Shown: piece by piece, positions 1 to 7,085 of the stretch
Layout: each line of letters begins with the position of its first letter
How positions within the stretch are numbered: the stretch's first letter is position 1
Assembly: GCA_005800865.1 (NCBI GenBank)
Contig: SYEI01000004.1
Coordinates: 1 to 13,902 of the forward strand
Direction of reading: 5' to 3'
DNA from: Bacteroidota bacterium
Lineage (GTDB): Bacteria; Bacteroidota; Bacteroidia; B-17B0; Aurantibacillaceae
DNA length: 13,902 nt
Translations under genes and position numbers: made by a program
The notes under the pieces: generated by a model
Databases searched by the model: none
Told to the model about the DNA's origin: nothing
Seen by the model: only the letters and a program-made list of their open reading frames with translations

Positions 1-474
1 AAAATGTCCAGTCACAGCCAAATAAGCACCAATAGGAGCAAGACCTAATCCGCAACCTAATACTAAATGACATAAAGGTGTGAAGCGTTTAGTATAACTA
101 TAAAATAAGACAACAAATAAAGCTACAGGTGATAAGTAAAAACAAATCGTATTGATAAAATAGGTGGCGGTAACAAATAGTACGCAATTGATAATAATAA
201 AGAATAAGGCATTTTTTGGATTGATAATTCCAGCAGGAATTTCTCTGATGGCTGTCCGTGGATTTAAAACATCAAATTTTCTATCAATAAAACGATTAAA
301 AGCCATTGCTGAATTACGCGCAGTAACCATGCAAGCCAGAACCAATAAAAATAATTTTAATGAAAATGTAAACCCTTCTTGCAGAGCCAATGTAAATCCT
401 ATGAAAGCAAATGGCAATGCAAAAATTGTGTGACTAAATTTTACAAGTGATAAATAATTTTTTATACTAGACAT
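1..474 (-). CDS. UbiA-family prenyltransferase, partial (MqnP/UbiA-like)
   Basis: This is the N-terminal 158 residues of an integral membrane aromatic prenyltransferase; the rest lies beyond the left edge and no stop codon is in view. Enzymes of this family join a polyprenyl diphosphate to an aromatic acid in quinone synthesis. The translation starts MSSIKNYLSLVKFSHTIFAL, and the KFSHTIFALPFA stretch is typical of the family. The first aspartate-rich motif, which binds Mg-diphosphate, is N60-xxx-D64-xxx-D68. NPRTAIREIPAG (71-82) and YSYTKRFT (125-132) are further family signatures. Hydrophobic helices lie near 14-31, 40-56, 88-108 and 110-127. The start codon directly abuts the stop of the upstream small gene, so translation is probably coupled. 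Bacteroidota make menaquinone, so the substrate is probably a menaquinone precursor: the NPRT...IPAG form resembles the UbiA-like enzymes of the futalosine route (MqnP). The exact substrate is inference; the family is clear. Confidence 0.88.
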   Translation of the reverse strand, partial: MSSIKNYLSLVKFSHTIFALPFAFIGFTLALQEGFTFSLKLFLLVLACMVTARNSAMAFNRFIDRKFDVLNPRTAIREIPAGIINPKNALFFIIINCVLFVTATYFINTICFYLSPVALFVVLFYSYTKRFTPLCHLVLGCGLGLAPIGAYLAVTGHF

Positions 475-726
475 TTAACCTCTGATAATTAGAACCATTA
501 AAAAAATAACTGGGAACGATGATAAAATCATTCCGATGTAGCCAATGCTAAATGCACTTTTTGTGATTTCAAATTTTGTGTTTAAATAAACATTAATAGT
601 AGAAAATGTAAAGCCTATAATAGCGGCTAATAATGAAAACATTAAAAATTGAGGCTTTAATAATATGAAACAACTTAAAGTTCCAAATATTAAGGACACA
701 AGGCCTGATAGTTTAAACAAGTTCAT
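475..726 (-). CDS. Small three-helix membrane protein, unknown function
   Basis: An 83-residue protein that I do not recognise. It is almost entirely hydrophobic, with three probable membrane helices near residues 5-24, 27-48 and 59-80, a short polar loop (NTKFEITKSA, 49-58) and no cysteine pair or catalytic-looking motif. That it is a real gene is supported by its packing: its ATG lies one base after the yicC stop, its TAA is immediately followed by the ATG of the prenyltransferase, and it fills the whole gap between them in the same orientation. It would be expressed with both neighbours. It could be a subunit or stabiliser of the adjacent membrane prenyltransferase, or an unrelated small membrane protein. 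Neither is shown by the sequence. Confidence 0.72.
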   Translation of the reverse strand: MNLFKLSGLVSLIFGTLSCFILLKPQFLMFSLLAAIIGFTFSTINVYLNTKFEITKSAFSIGYIGMILSSFPVIFLMVLIIRG

Positions 727-727
727 C

Positions 728-1597
728 TTACAAAACGTTATTAGTTTGTTCTTTAATTTTTTCTAATTCATCTTTCATTAAAACAACTAATTTTTGCATT
801 TCAGCATCGTTAGCTTTAGAACCGATGGTGTTTACTTCTCTTCCAATTTCTTGGCCGATAAAGTTTAATTTTCGTCCACCAGCTGGCTCTTTCATCGTTT
901 TGATAAAATAATCTAAGTGAGTTTTTAAACGTACTTTTTCTTCGTTTATATCTAATTTTTCGATGTAGTAAATTAATTCTTGTTCAAAGCGATTGTTATC
1001 TACTTTTTCTTTGCCAACAACTTCTTCTAAATTCTTTTTGATGCGATCTCTGATATTTTGAATACGAGCCGCATCATGTTCTTTAATTTTTTCTAATGAA
1101 TCGGCAATAATTCCTAAACGCGTTTCAAAATCTTTTTCAATCGATTTCCCTTCGTCTGATCTGAAATTATTTAATCCTTCAACTGCTAAAAAAATAACAC
1201 TTTGTATGTCTTTCCAATCTTGTTCGTTTGGTTCTTTGCGTTCTGATTTTAAAACATCAGGCATCTTTAAAACGTGAGCCATCAAATTTGTTGCTGGCTC
1301 ATTTAATTCAGTAGCTAATTGTTTTAATTGATTGTAATATGATTTTGCTAAATCGGTATTAATTTGAACGGGAGTTTCTTCTATTTTAGATTCTACATAA
1401 ACAGATAAATCTATTTTGCCACGTTCTAATAATTTAGTGATTTCACTTTTTAATTCATGTTCTTTATCGCGGTAGGTTGAAGATAAACGTAAACTTAAAT
1501 CTAAGTTCTTACTATTAAGTGAACGGATTTCTACATTAACGGTTTTGTTTTCAAATTCTTTTGTGGCTTTCCCGAAGCCTGTCATTGATTTTAGCAT
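728..1597 (-). CDS. yicC: YicC family endoribonuclease
   Basis: A 289-residue cytoplasmic protein of the YicC/YloC family, metal-dependent endoribonucleases involved in RNA turnover; E. coli YicC has a very similar length. The N-terminus MLKSMTGFGKA is the family hallmark. It is followed by an N-terminal domain (about 1-155, with VEIRSLNSKNLDL at 22-34 and RGKIDLSV at 59-66). A charged helical stretch leads to the C-terminal DUF1732 domain with the conserved GRKLNFIGQEIGREVNTIGS (241-260) and KAND (261-264). The reading frame stays open upstream to 1708, but that would add 37 residues foreign to the family and overlap ribD, so the start at 1597 is chosen. In many bacteria yicC precedes gmk; here a small membrane gene and a prenyltransferase follow instead. 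It diverges from ribD across about 105 bases. Confidence 0.95.
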   Translation of the reverse strand: MLKSMTGFGKATKEFENKTVNVEIRSLNSKNLDLSLRLSSTYRDKEHELKSEITKLLERGKIDLSVYVESKIEETPVQINTDLAKSYYNQLKQLATELNEPATNLMAHVLKMPDVLKSERKEPNEQDWKDIQSVIFLAVEGLNNFRSDEGKSIEKDFETRLGIIADSLEKIKEHDAARIQNIRDRIKKNLEEVVGKEKVDNNRFEQELIYYIEKLDINEEKVRLKTHLDYFIKTMKEPAGGRKLNFIGQEIGREVNTIGSKANDAEMQKLVVLMKDELEKIKEQTNNVL

Positions 1598-1626
1598 GCT
1601 ATAAAAATAGTGAATTAAAGGCAAAT

Positions 1627-1661
1627 TTTGGAACCAAATTGAAATTAATGTTTTACCTTTA
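1627..1661 (+). promoter_or_regulatory. Possible ribD operon promoter
   Basis: TTTG at 1627-1630 and TACCTTTA at 1654-1661 resemble the Bacteroidota -33 (TTTG) and -7 (TAnnTTTG) elements. The 23-base spacing is at the long end. It lies in the yicC/ribD divergent gap and would place the start of transcription near 1667, upstream of both candidate ribD starts. The call rests on motif resemblance in AT-rich DNA only. Confidence 0.35.
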
Positions 1662-1702
1662 AACTCCTTAAAACAGAGCATATTACAATACACGAAACAT
1701 AC

Positions 1703-2719
1703 ATGCAACGCTGCCTTGAACTTGCAGCTAAAGGTTTAGGCAATGTAGCGCCAAATCCTATGGTAGGTTGCGTTATTGTTTGTGATGGTGAGATTGTAGC
1801 AGAAGGATATCATGAACAATACGGTAGTGGGCACGCCGAACCAAATGCCATTAAGCAAGTAAGTGATGCTATTCTTAAAAAAAGTACGTTATATGTGACT
1901 TTAGAGCCTTGTTCGCATCATGGAAAAACGCCTCCTTGTGCGGATTTAATTATTAGTAAAGGCATCAAAAAAGTGGTGATTGGAAATTTAGATTCTAATC
2001 CTTTAGTTTCGGGAAGAGGTATTCAAAAACTAAAAGAAGCAGGTATTGAAGTGGAGCATGGTATTTTAGATAAAGAATGTAGAGCATTGAATAAACGCTT
2101 TTTTACTTTTCACGAAAAAAAACGTCCTTATATTATTTTAAAATGGGCTCAAACTCAAGATGGATTTATCAGTCGCATACCTTTGCCAGAGAATAAAGAA
2201 GATAATTGGATTACTGGGAAAGAAAGCAAAGCCTTAGTTCATCAATGGAGAGGTGAAGAGCAAGCCATTTTAATTGGATACAATACGGCATTAGTTGATA
2301 ATCCTTTATTGACAGCACGTTTAGTAGAAGGTAAAAACCCTATACGTTTAGTTATTGATAAAAATTTGGACTTGACTCATAATCTAAATGTTTTTAATAA
2401 CGACGCTAAAACAATTATTTTTAATAGCATGAAAGGTAGCGAACATGATAACATTCGTTATGTGAGAATAGATTTTCAAAACATGATTCAAGAAATTTTA
2501 AATGAATGTTACGTTCTAAATATTTCGAGTGTTATTATTGAAGGAGGAACAAAAACAATTAATGAGTTTATTCAAAAAAACACCTGGGACGAAGCACGCA
2601 TATTTGTAAATCCTCACAAAACGTTTGAGCAAGGCATTGCTGCACCTGTTATATCATTTAACCAATCTATTCCAAACCAAATAGGAGACGATTTACTTTA
2701 TACAATAACTAATTTATGA
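1703..2719 (+). CDS. ribD: Bifunctional riboflavin deaminase/reductase RibD
   Basis: RibD performs the second and third steps of riboflavin synthesis: deamination of the pyrimidinone product of GTP cyclohydrolase II, then NADPH-dependent reduction of the ribosyl side chain. The N-terminal deaminase domain (about 1-140) has APNPMVGCVIV (16-26), the catalytic and zinc-binding H44-A-E46, and PCSHHGKTPPC (69-79) with zinc ligands C70 and C79. The reductase domain begins at RPYIILKWAQTQDGF (about 141-155) and includes WITGKES and LVDNPLLTAR. At 338 residues it is slightly short of usual RibD proteins. The shortfall is at the N-terminus: family members normally have a few residues before the YM pair, and the in-frame codons upstream read (I)TIHETY before MQRC with no ATG. 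Translation may therefore begin at ATT 1682. The stop overlaps the next gene's start (ATGA), so the two are co-transcribed. Confidence 0.95.
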   Translation: MQRCLELAAKGLGNVAPNPMVGCVIVCDGEIVAEGYHEQYGSGHAEPNAIKQVSDAILKKSTLYVTLEPCSHHGKTPPCADLIISKGIKKVVIGNLDSNPLVSGRGIQKLKEAGIEVEHGILDKECRALNKRFFTFHEKKRPYIILKWAQTQDGFISRIPLPENKEDNWITGKESKALVHQWRGEEQAILIGYNTALVDNPLLTARLVEGKNPIRLVIDKNLDLTHNLNVFNNDAKTIIFNSMKGSEHDNIRYVRIDFQNMIQEILNECYVLNISSVIIEGGTKTINEFIQKNTWDEARIFVNPHKTFEQGIAAPVISFNQSIPNQIGDDLLYTITNL

Positions 2720-3597
2720 TTTTTCTAATTCTTTCTGTCATTGTTTCCACTTTGTTTGGAATTTCTTTTAAAGTGATAGCCGTAAAAAATATTAATGGGT
2801 TTCAAGCAATTATTGTTAATTATGTTATAGCTGGTTCTTTAGGTTTTTTGACAACGAAGTCAAATGTTACACCTCTAAATGTAGTTCATGAATCCTTTTT
2901 CCCGATAGCAGTTTTTTTAGGAATTGTTTTTATTAGTAGCTTATTCGTAATTTCTGAAACTACTGCAAAACAAGGTATTTCGGTGGCGCAGGTTGCTAAT
3001 CGTATGTCGGTGGTGGTGCCAATAAGTATTGCTATTTTGTTTTATGGTGATGGTATTTCTGTTTCAAAAATCATTGGCATTGTGTTAGCTATTATGGCAG
3101 TGTATTTGGTGTCACACAAAGAAACACAAGGGAAAGTAGCAGATAAATTTTGGTGGTTATTTCCCTTAATAATTTTTGTGTGTAGTGGTATTATTGATTC
3201 TTCCATTAACTATGCGCAACGTAATTTATTGAATGATTTAAATTTTGACGCCTTTCTATCTACTATTTTTGCAACTGCTTTTATATTTGGTTTTATAGTG
3301 TTGTTGTATCAGTTAATTATTAAAAAAGAAAAATTTCAATGGCAAGCTATTCCTGCTGGAATGATATTAGGGACGATTAATTTTGGAACGATGTATTTCA
3401 TTATTTCTGCTTTAAATACTAATGTGTTAGAACCTTCAGTACTATTCCCAATTAATAATTTGAGCATTTTAACCATATCAACTGTGGTTTCTGTTATTGT
3501 TTTTAAAGAAAAGCTATCTTCTAAAAACTGGATTGGTATTGGGTTAAGTTTATTGGCGATTTTAATTTTAGGATTACTACCTCAGTTGATGAAATAA
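2716..3597 (+). CDS. DMT-superfamily (EamA-type) transporter
   Basis: A 293-residue inner-membrane protein of the drug/metabolite transporter superfamily, with the typical length and about ten hydrophobic helices (near 3-22, 28-45, 61-80, 97-110, 115-133, 147-165, 180-200, 212-231, 240-262 and 271-289). The two halves show the expected internal EamA repeat: AQVANRMSVVVPISIAILF (91-109) in the first half corresponds to EPSVLFPINNLSILTIS (239-255) in the second, each followed by a basic or acidic loop and a helix starting K(I/W)IGI. The substrate cannot be read from sequence; members export amino acids, metabolites or nucleotide sugars. It overlaps the ribD stop by four bases and is followed five bases later by the YigZ-family gene. 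A role linked to riboflavin is possible but not shown. Confidence 0.88.
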   Translation: MIFLILSVIVSTLFGISFKVIAVKNINGFQAIIVNYVIAGSLGFLTTKSNVTPLNVVHESFFPIAVFLGIVFISSLFVISETTAKQGISVAQVANRMSVVVPISIAILFYGDGISVSKIIGIVLAIMAVYLVSHKETQGKVADKFWWLFPLIIFVCSGIIDSSINYAQRNLLNDLNFDAFLSTIFATAFIFGFIVLLYQLIIKKEKFQWQAIPAGMILGTINFGTMYFIISALNTNVLEPSVLFPINNLSILTISTVVSVIVFKEKLSSKNWIGIGLSLLAILILGLLPQLMK

Positions 3598-3602
3598 AAT
3601 TC

Positions 3603-4208
3603 ATGCTATTTTCTGATACATATTTAACTATTGAACATAAAGCCAATATTATTTTTAAAGATAAAGGCAGTAAGTTTTTAGCCTTCGCTTTTCCAGTTGA
3701 AAATGATGCTCAAATTAGAGATGCACTGCTGCAATTAAAGAAAGAACATCCTAATGCTAATCATCATTGTTATGCTTATCGTTTAGGTGCCGATAAATTA
3801 AATTACAGAGCAAATGATGATGGAGAGCCAAATAATACTGCTGGAAAGCCAATTCTTGGACAAATGCAGTCCAACGATTTAACTAATCTGTTAATTGTGG
3901 TGGTTCGTTATTTTGGAGGCACCTTATTAGGTGTAAGTGGATTAATTAATGCCTATAAAAGTTCAGCGGCAGAAGTGATTAAAGAATGTAACATCATTGA
4001 AAAATTTATTTCATTTAATTATACCATTAGCTTCCCCTTTGAACATTTAAACGATGTTATGAAATTATTGAAGCAAACAGATTGCAAAATTATCGCTCAG
4101 CAATTTGATAATGATTGTGAAATTAGTTTTAGTATTCGTAAAGCGAATTCAGAAGCTTGTGAAGAGAAATTAAAGAAGTTAAATGGACTTAAATTAACTT
4201 ATCAATAA
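3603..4208 (+). CDS. YigZ/IMPACT family protein
   Basis: A 201-residue cytoplasmic protein of the YigZ/IMPACT family (UPF0029). The N-terminal domain carries the family signatures: FKDKGSKFLAFAFPV (18-32), HHCYAYRLG (54-62), NDDGEPNNTAGKPIL (71-85) and VVRYFGGTLLGVSGL (100-114). The smaller C-terminal region (about 138-200) fits the DUF1949 ferredoxin-like domain. Length is normal for bacterial YigZ. Eukaryotic IMPACT regulates the GCN2 translation-stress kinase, but the bacterial role is not well defined. Third gene of the ribD operon, five bases after the transporter; this order points to shared transcription rather than a shared pathway. Confidence 0.93.
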   Translation: MLFSDTYLTIEHKANIIFKDKGSKFLAFAFPVENDAQIRDALLQLKKEHPNANHHCYAYRLGADKLNYRANDDGEPNNTAGKPILGQMQSNDLTNLLIVVVRYFGGTLLGVSGLINAYKSSAAEVIKECNIIEKFISFNYTISFPFEHLNDVMKLLKQTDCKIIAQQFDNDCEISFSIRKANSEACEEKLKKLNGLKLTYQ

Positions 4209-4221
4209 CTGTCTAATTTCG

Positions 4222-4229
4222 TATCTTTA
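4222..4229 (+). promoter_or_regulatory. -7-like element just upstream of the aminotransferase
   Basis: TATCTTTA matches the Bacteroidota -7 element (TAnnTTTG) at all but the last base. It lies four bases before the ATG at 4234, which would place the transcript start at or within a few bases of the start codon. No good TTTG is seen at the -33 distance (the region reads CTTATC), so the element is tentative. Confidence 0.4.
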
Positions 4230-4233
4230 TCAC

Positions 4234-5427
4234 ATGCAAATTTCTAACCGACAATTATTTTTAAATCATGTTGCTCAGGTATCTCCTAAGCCAATGGACT
4301 TAGAGATAGTGAAAGCAAAAGGTGTCCATTTATTTGATGTGAATGGAAAATCCTACATTGATTTTATTTCTGGAATTTCGGTGAGTAATGTAGGGCATTG
4401 TCACCCTAACGTTGTAAAAGCTATTCAAGAACAAAGTGAAATCTACATGCACTTAATGGTGTATGGAGAATATGTGCAAGCGCCACAAATACAATTGGCT
4501 AAGGCCTTAACCGATTTATTGCCACAAAATTTAAATTCTGTTTTTTATACTAACTCTGGAACTGAGGCTACTGAAGGCGCTTTGAAATTAGCAAAACGAG
4601 TGACTGGCAAAACAGAGATTATTTGTTTCAAAGACTCTTATCACGGCAGCACACATGGTGCATTAAGCGTAATGGGGAATGAAGAATTTAAGCAAGCATT
4701 TAGGCCTTTACTGCCAGATGTCAAAATTTTAGAATATAATTCGATCGAAGAAGTTAATAAGCATATTACTTCAAAAACCGCTGCTGTAATTTTGGAGCCT
4801 GTGCAAAGCGAAACGGGGTATACTATTGCAACGAATGAGTTTTTAAAAGCCATCCGAAAGAAATGTGATGAGCATTGTGCCTTAATGATTTTAGATGAAA
4901 TTCAAAACGGATTTGGACGTAGTGGCACTTTTTTTGCTTTTGAACAAACAGGCGTTGTGCCTGATATTTTATTATTAGCCAAAGGCATGGGCGGCGGCCT
5001 ACCAATAGGCTGTTTCATTAGCTCTCAAAAATTATTAAATGAGTTTACGCATAATCCAGTTTTAGGGAACATCAACACCTTTGGCGGCAATGCGGTTTGC
5101 TGCGCAGCTTCTTTAGCATGTCTTCAAACTATTCAATCCGAAAAATTGATGGTTGATATTGAAGGAAAATCAAATCTGATTCGTTCCTTATTAGTTCATC
5201 CTGCTATTAAATCTATTAAAGGTAAAGGCTTTATGTTGTCTTTAGATTTTGAAGACACCGATTTAAATTTTAAAATTATTGAAACTTGTGTGAAGAATGG
5301 TTTAATCGTAGATTGGTTTTTGTTCAATTCTCATTCTATGCGTATTGCACCGCCATTGATTATAACCGATGAAGAAATTAAAAATGCCTGCGCCATAATT
5401 ATGCAGAGCATTTTTGAGTGCGTTTAA
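4234..5427 (+). CDS. Class III PLP-dependent aminotransferase
   Basis: A 397-residue cytoplasmic aminotransferase of the acetylornithine/ornithine/4-aminobutyrate transaminase class. Pyridoxal-phosphate features are intact: the phosphate-binding loop NSGTEATEG (107-115), SYHGSTHGALSVMG (135-148), the cofactor-ring aspartate in LDEIQNGFGR (220-229, D221), and the Schiff-base lysine K250 in LLLAKGMGGGLPIG (246-259). TFGGNAVCCAA (282-292) and MRIAPPL near the C-terminus are also typical. The segment after the central strand reads EPVQSETGY (188-196), where acetylornithine transaminases usually have EPVQGEGG, so the substrate should not be assumed to be acetylornithine. No arginine-synthesis gene lies nearby. 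The gene begins 25 bases after the yigZ-like stop and has its own promoter-like element. Confidence 0.9.
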   Translation: MQISNRQLFLNHVAQVSPKPMDLEIVKAKGVHLFDVNGKSYIDFISGISVSNVGHCHPNVVKAIQEQSEIYMHLMVYGEYVQAPQIQLAKALTDLLPQNLNSVFYTNSGTEATEGALKLAKRVTGKTEIICFKDSYHGSTHGALSVMGNEEFKQAFRPLLPDVKILEYNSIEEVNKHITSKTAAVILEPVQSETGYTIATNEFLKAIRKKCDEHCALMILDEIQNGFGRSGTFFAFEQTGVVPDILLLAKGMGGGLPIGCFISSQKLLNEFTHNPVLGNINTFGGNAVCCAASLACLQTIQSEKLMVDIEGKSNLIRSLLVHPAIKSIKGKGFMLSLDFEDTDLNFKIIETCVKNGLIVDWFLFNSHSMRIAPPLIITDEEIKNACAIIMQSIFECV

Positions 5428-5430
5428 TTT

Positions 5431-5522
5431 AGCGTGAGGGATAGAAACGGAAAGCCCGCAGTGACTTTAGGAGCGAGGACTTGAAGTGAATAGCCCGACC
5501 TGACGATAGGAAGGGCACGCCC
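5431..5522 (+). repeat. GC-rich intergenic hairpin element (probable dispersed repeat)
   Basis: A 92-base block between two convergent genes. It is about 57% G+C (52 of 92 by count) in otherwise AT-rich DNA. It starts AGCGTGAGGGATAG and ends GGGCACGCCC, so the outer GCGTG (5432-5436) pairs with CACGC (5516-5520). Inside it AGCCCG occurs twice (5452-5457 and 5492-5497). From memory, related blocks that start GCGTGAGGGAT, contain AGCCCGACC and end CACGCCC occur between genes in many Bacteroidota genomes, which is why I call it a dispersed repeat. It has no open reading frame of note. Its function is unknown: hairpin repeat, bidirectional transcription end and non-coding RNA all remain possible. 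Confidence 0.6.
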
Positions 5523-5532
5523 AATATTTTTT
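5493..5532 (+). terminator. Possible terminator after the aminotransferase
   Basis: GCCC (5493-5496) pairs with GGGC (5513-5516), and CCT (5499-5501) with AGG (5508-5510), around the six-base loop GACGAT with a 2x2 internal loop. A T-rich stretch, including a six-T run at 5527-5532, lies about ten bases downstream. The gap between stem and T-run is long for a classical intrinsic terminator, so the call is moderate to weak. The hairpin is the 3' part of the GC-rich element. Confidence 0.35.
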
Positions 5533-6979
5533 ATAAATCCACTAAAGCCACCAACAATTTCTCAATCTTTAATTTCATTTCTTTTGGAGAGCAATCGTAA
5601 TTATTAAACAGTACAGAGAACGCTAATTCTTTTCCTGATTTTGTTTTCACATAACCACAATAGCCTCTTGCACGATTAATGTAACCTGTTTTCGCACGCA
5701 TATTATTTTCAGCAAAAGTACCTTTACATAAATTTGTCATACTACCATTTTTACCTGCAACTGGTAATGAAGCATTAAATGCAGGATACATTAAGCTATC
5801 TCTGTAAATTTTTGATAATACTGTTGCCTGAATTTTAGTGGTAATACTATTTGCTCTTGATAAACCGCTTCCGTCAGCCATGTTTAGGCCCGATACATCA
5901 ACGCCTCTGCCTTCCCAGTAGTTTTTTACAGCATCAACGCCGTTAGATGTGGTTCCTTGCTTTTTTGATTTAGCTGCTCCAATAGTATTTAATAAGCTTT
6001 CCGCATAATGGTTATTACTTTTAATATTTGTATAGTAAACTATTTTTTCAAGCTTTGGTGATTGATGCGTATACACTAATTGTTCGTTGCCTTTTAAAGT
6101 ATTTTGTTCTATATTTAAAAGTTTAACATCAGCTGTAGCTAAATTATTTTTTTGTAATTCTGATTGTAATTGATTTTCAAAGTATAATGCTGGTTCTGGC
6201 ATTTCGGCTTCTACTTCATAATGTGTTTTGTTTGGAGGAATCGTGCCTGTTACTTTTCTGTTGTAGCCATTAGGGTCGCCAAATACAAAAGCATCATCTT
6301 CGGTTCCGGCTGATATAACATTAGATTGAATGGTCATTTTTTTTGCAAAGTAATTGGGTGATATACTTTCCAATTCGGCGGATGTATTCAATGCACCACT
6401 ATTATAAAATATCGAAAATTTATTATCACGGTACGAAAGTCCATTTGCTCCAGCACCAAAATAATTCCCAATATCGCCCCAAATCCAAGTGCTTGGTATA
6501 GTATTATTAAAATAGGAGACATCTGCGATAATAGAACCATTTATTTTTTTGATATTTTTTGCTTTGATTTTCTCAAGGATTGGATTGAAAAAATCACCAT
6601 CACTATTATAAAAATAAGAGGAGTTAAAAGATGGGTCGCCGCTACCTTTGATTAATAAATTATTACTAGAGGTTCCTGAAGCGGAATCTATTTTTGTGAA
6701 TGTGTAAAAATTAGTTTTATAGGTATAATCTTTCCCTAAAATCCCCAAAGCTGCCGAGGTAGTCATAATTTTCATCGTACTAGCGGGAATTAAAGCTATT
6801 TCCGAATTATATTCTTTTACAGTTTTTCCTGTTTGCGCCTCTAAAACACAAAAGCTGTAAGTAGCATGTTGTAGGTCTTTATCTTTTTTAAAGGATTCTA
6901 ACACCGCTTCTATATTAGATTGCGTATATGATAAAATTGGAAATAGTAGAAGTGAAAAAAAGGAAGTTGGTTTTATCAT
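5531..6979 (-). CDS. dacB: D-alanyl-D-alanine carboxypeptidase/endopeptidase, PBP4 family
   Basis: A periplasmic penicillin-binding protein of peptidase family S13 that trims or cuts peptidoglycan peptide cross-links. All three active-site motifs are present: S67-T-M-K70 with the nucleophilic serine, S321-N-N323, and K430-T-G432. ADGSGLSR (368-375) is also characteristic. A signal peptide covers about residues 1-20 (hydrophobic SFFSLLLFPILSY, then TQ), with no lipobox cysteine. Between the first two motifs is the long insert typical of class C PBP4 proteins (about 85-310, including LLIKGSGDPSF at 108-118). The 482-residue length is normal and the gene looks intact. It converges on the aminotransferase and diverges from the methyltransferase, so it is a single-gene unit. 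Confidence 0.94.
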   Translation of the reverse strand: MIKPTSFFSLLLFPILSYTQSNIEAVLESFKKDKDLQHATYSFCVLEAQTGKTVKEYNSEIALIPASTMKIMTTSAALGILGKDYTYKTNFYTFTKIDSASGTSSNNLLIKGSGDPSFNSSYFYNSDGDFFNPILEKIKAKNIKKINGSIIADVSYFNNTIPSTWIWGDIGNYFGAGANGLSYRDNKFSIFYNSGALNTSAELESISPNYFAKKMTIQSNVISAGTEDDAFVFGDPNGYNRKVTGTIPPNKTHYEVEAEMPEPALYFENQLQSELQKNNLATADVKLLNIEQNTLKGNEQLVYTHQSPKLEKIVYYTNIKSNNHYAESLLNTIGAAKSKKQGTTSNGVDAVKNYWEGRGVDVSGLNMADGSGLSRANSITTKIQATVLSKIYRDSLMYPAFNASLPVAGKNGSMTNLCKGTFAENNMRAKTGYINRARGYCGYVKTKSGKELAFSVLFNNYDCSPKEMKLKIEKLLVALVDL

Positions 6980-7028
6980 TATATTTTGCTAAATTTCTAT
7001 AAAATTAATTCCTTAACTTAAATAAAAC

Positions 7029-7058
7029 TTTATACTTTCATTTTTGTTTTTAACTTTA
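7029..7058 (+). promoter_or_regulatory. Possible promoter of the tRNA methyltransferase gene
   Basis: TAACTTTA (7051-7058) resembles a Bacteroidota -7 element, and TTTA at 7029-7032 sits 18 bases upstream as a weak -33 match. It lies in the 106-base gap between divergent dacB and the methyltransferase. No equally good element was found for dacB. The gap is very AT-rich, so chance matches are likely. Confidence 0.25.
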
Positions 7059-7085
7059 TACAACTCAAAACGCTAAACATGGTTT

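Noticed and set aside
164..433. Plus-strand 89-codon open frame
   Set aside because: It lies opposite the prenyltransferase, whose family motifs (NPRT, N-xxx-D-xxx-D) are read on the minus strand.
1598..1708. In-frame 37-residue extension of yicC upstream to an ATG at 1708
   Set aside because: MLKSMTGFG at 1597 is the canonical family N-terminus. The extension has no family features, crosses the divergent promoter region and overlaps ribD.
4641..5005. Two minus-strand open frames (4641-4853 and 4823-5005)
   Set aside because: Both are antisense to the aminotransferase over its PLP-binding core and show no domain or initiation context of their own.
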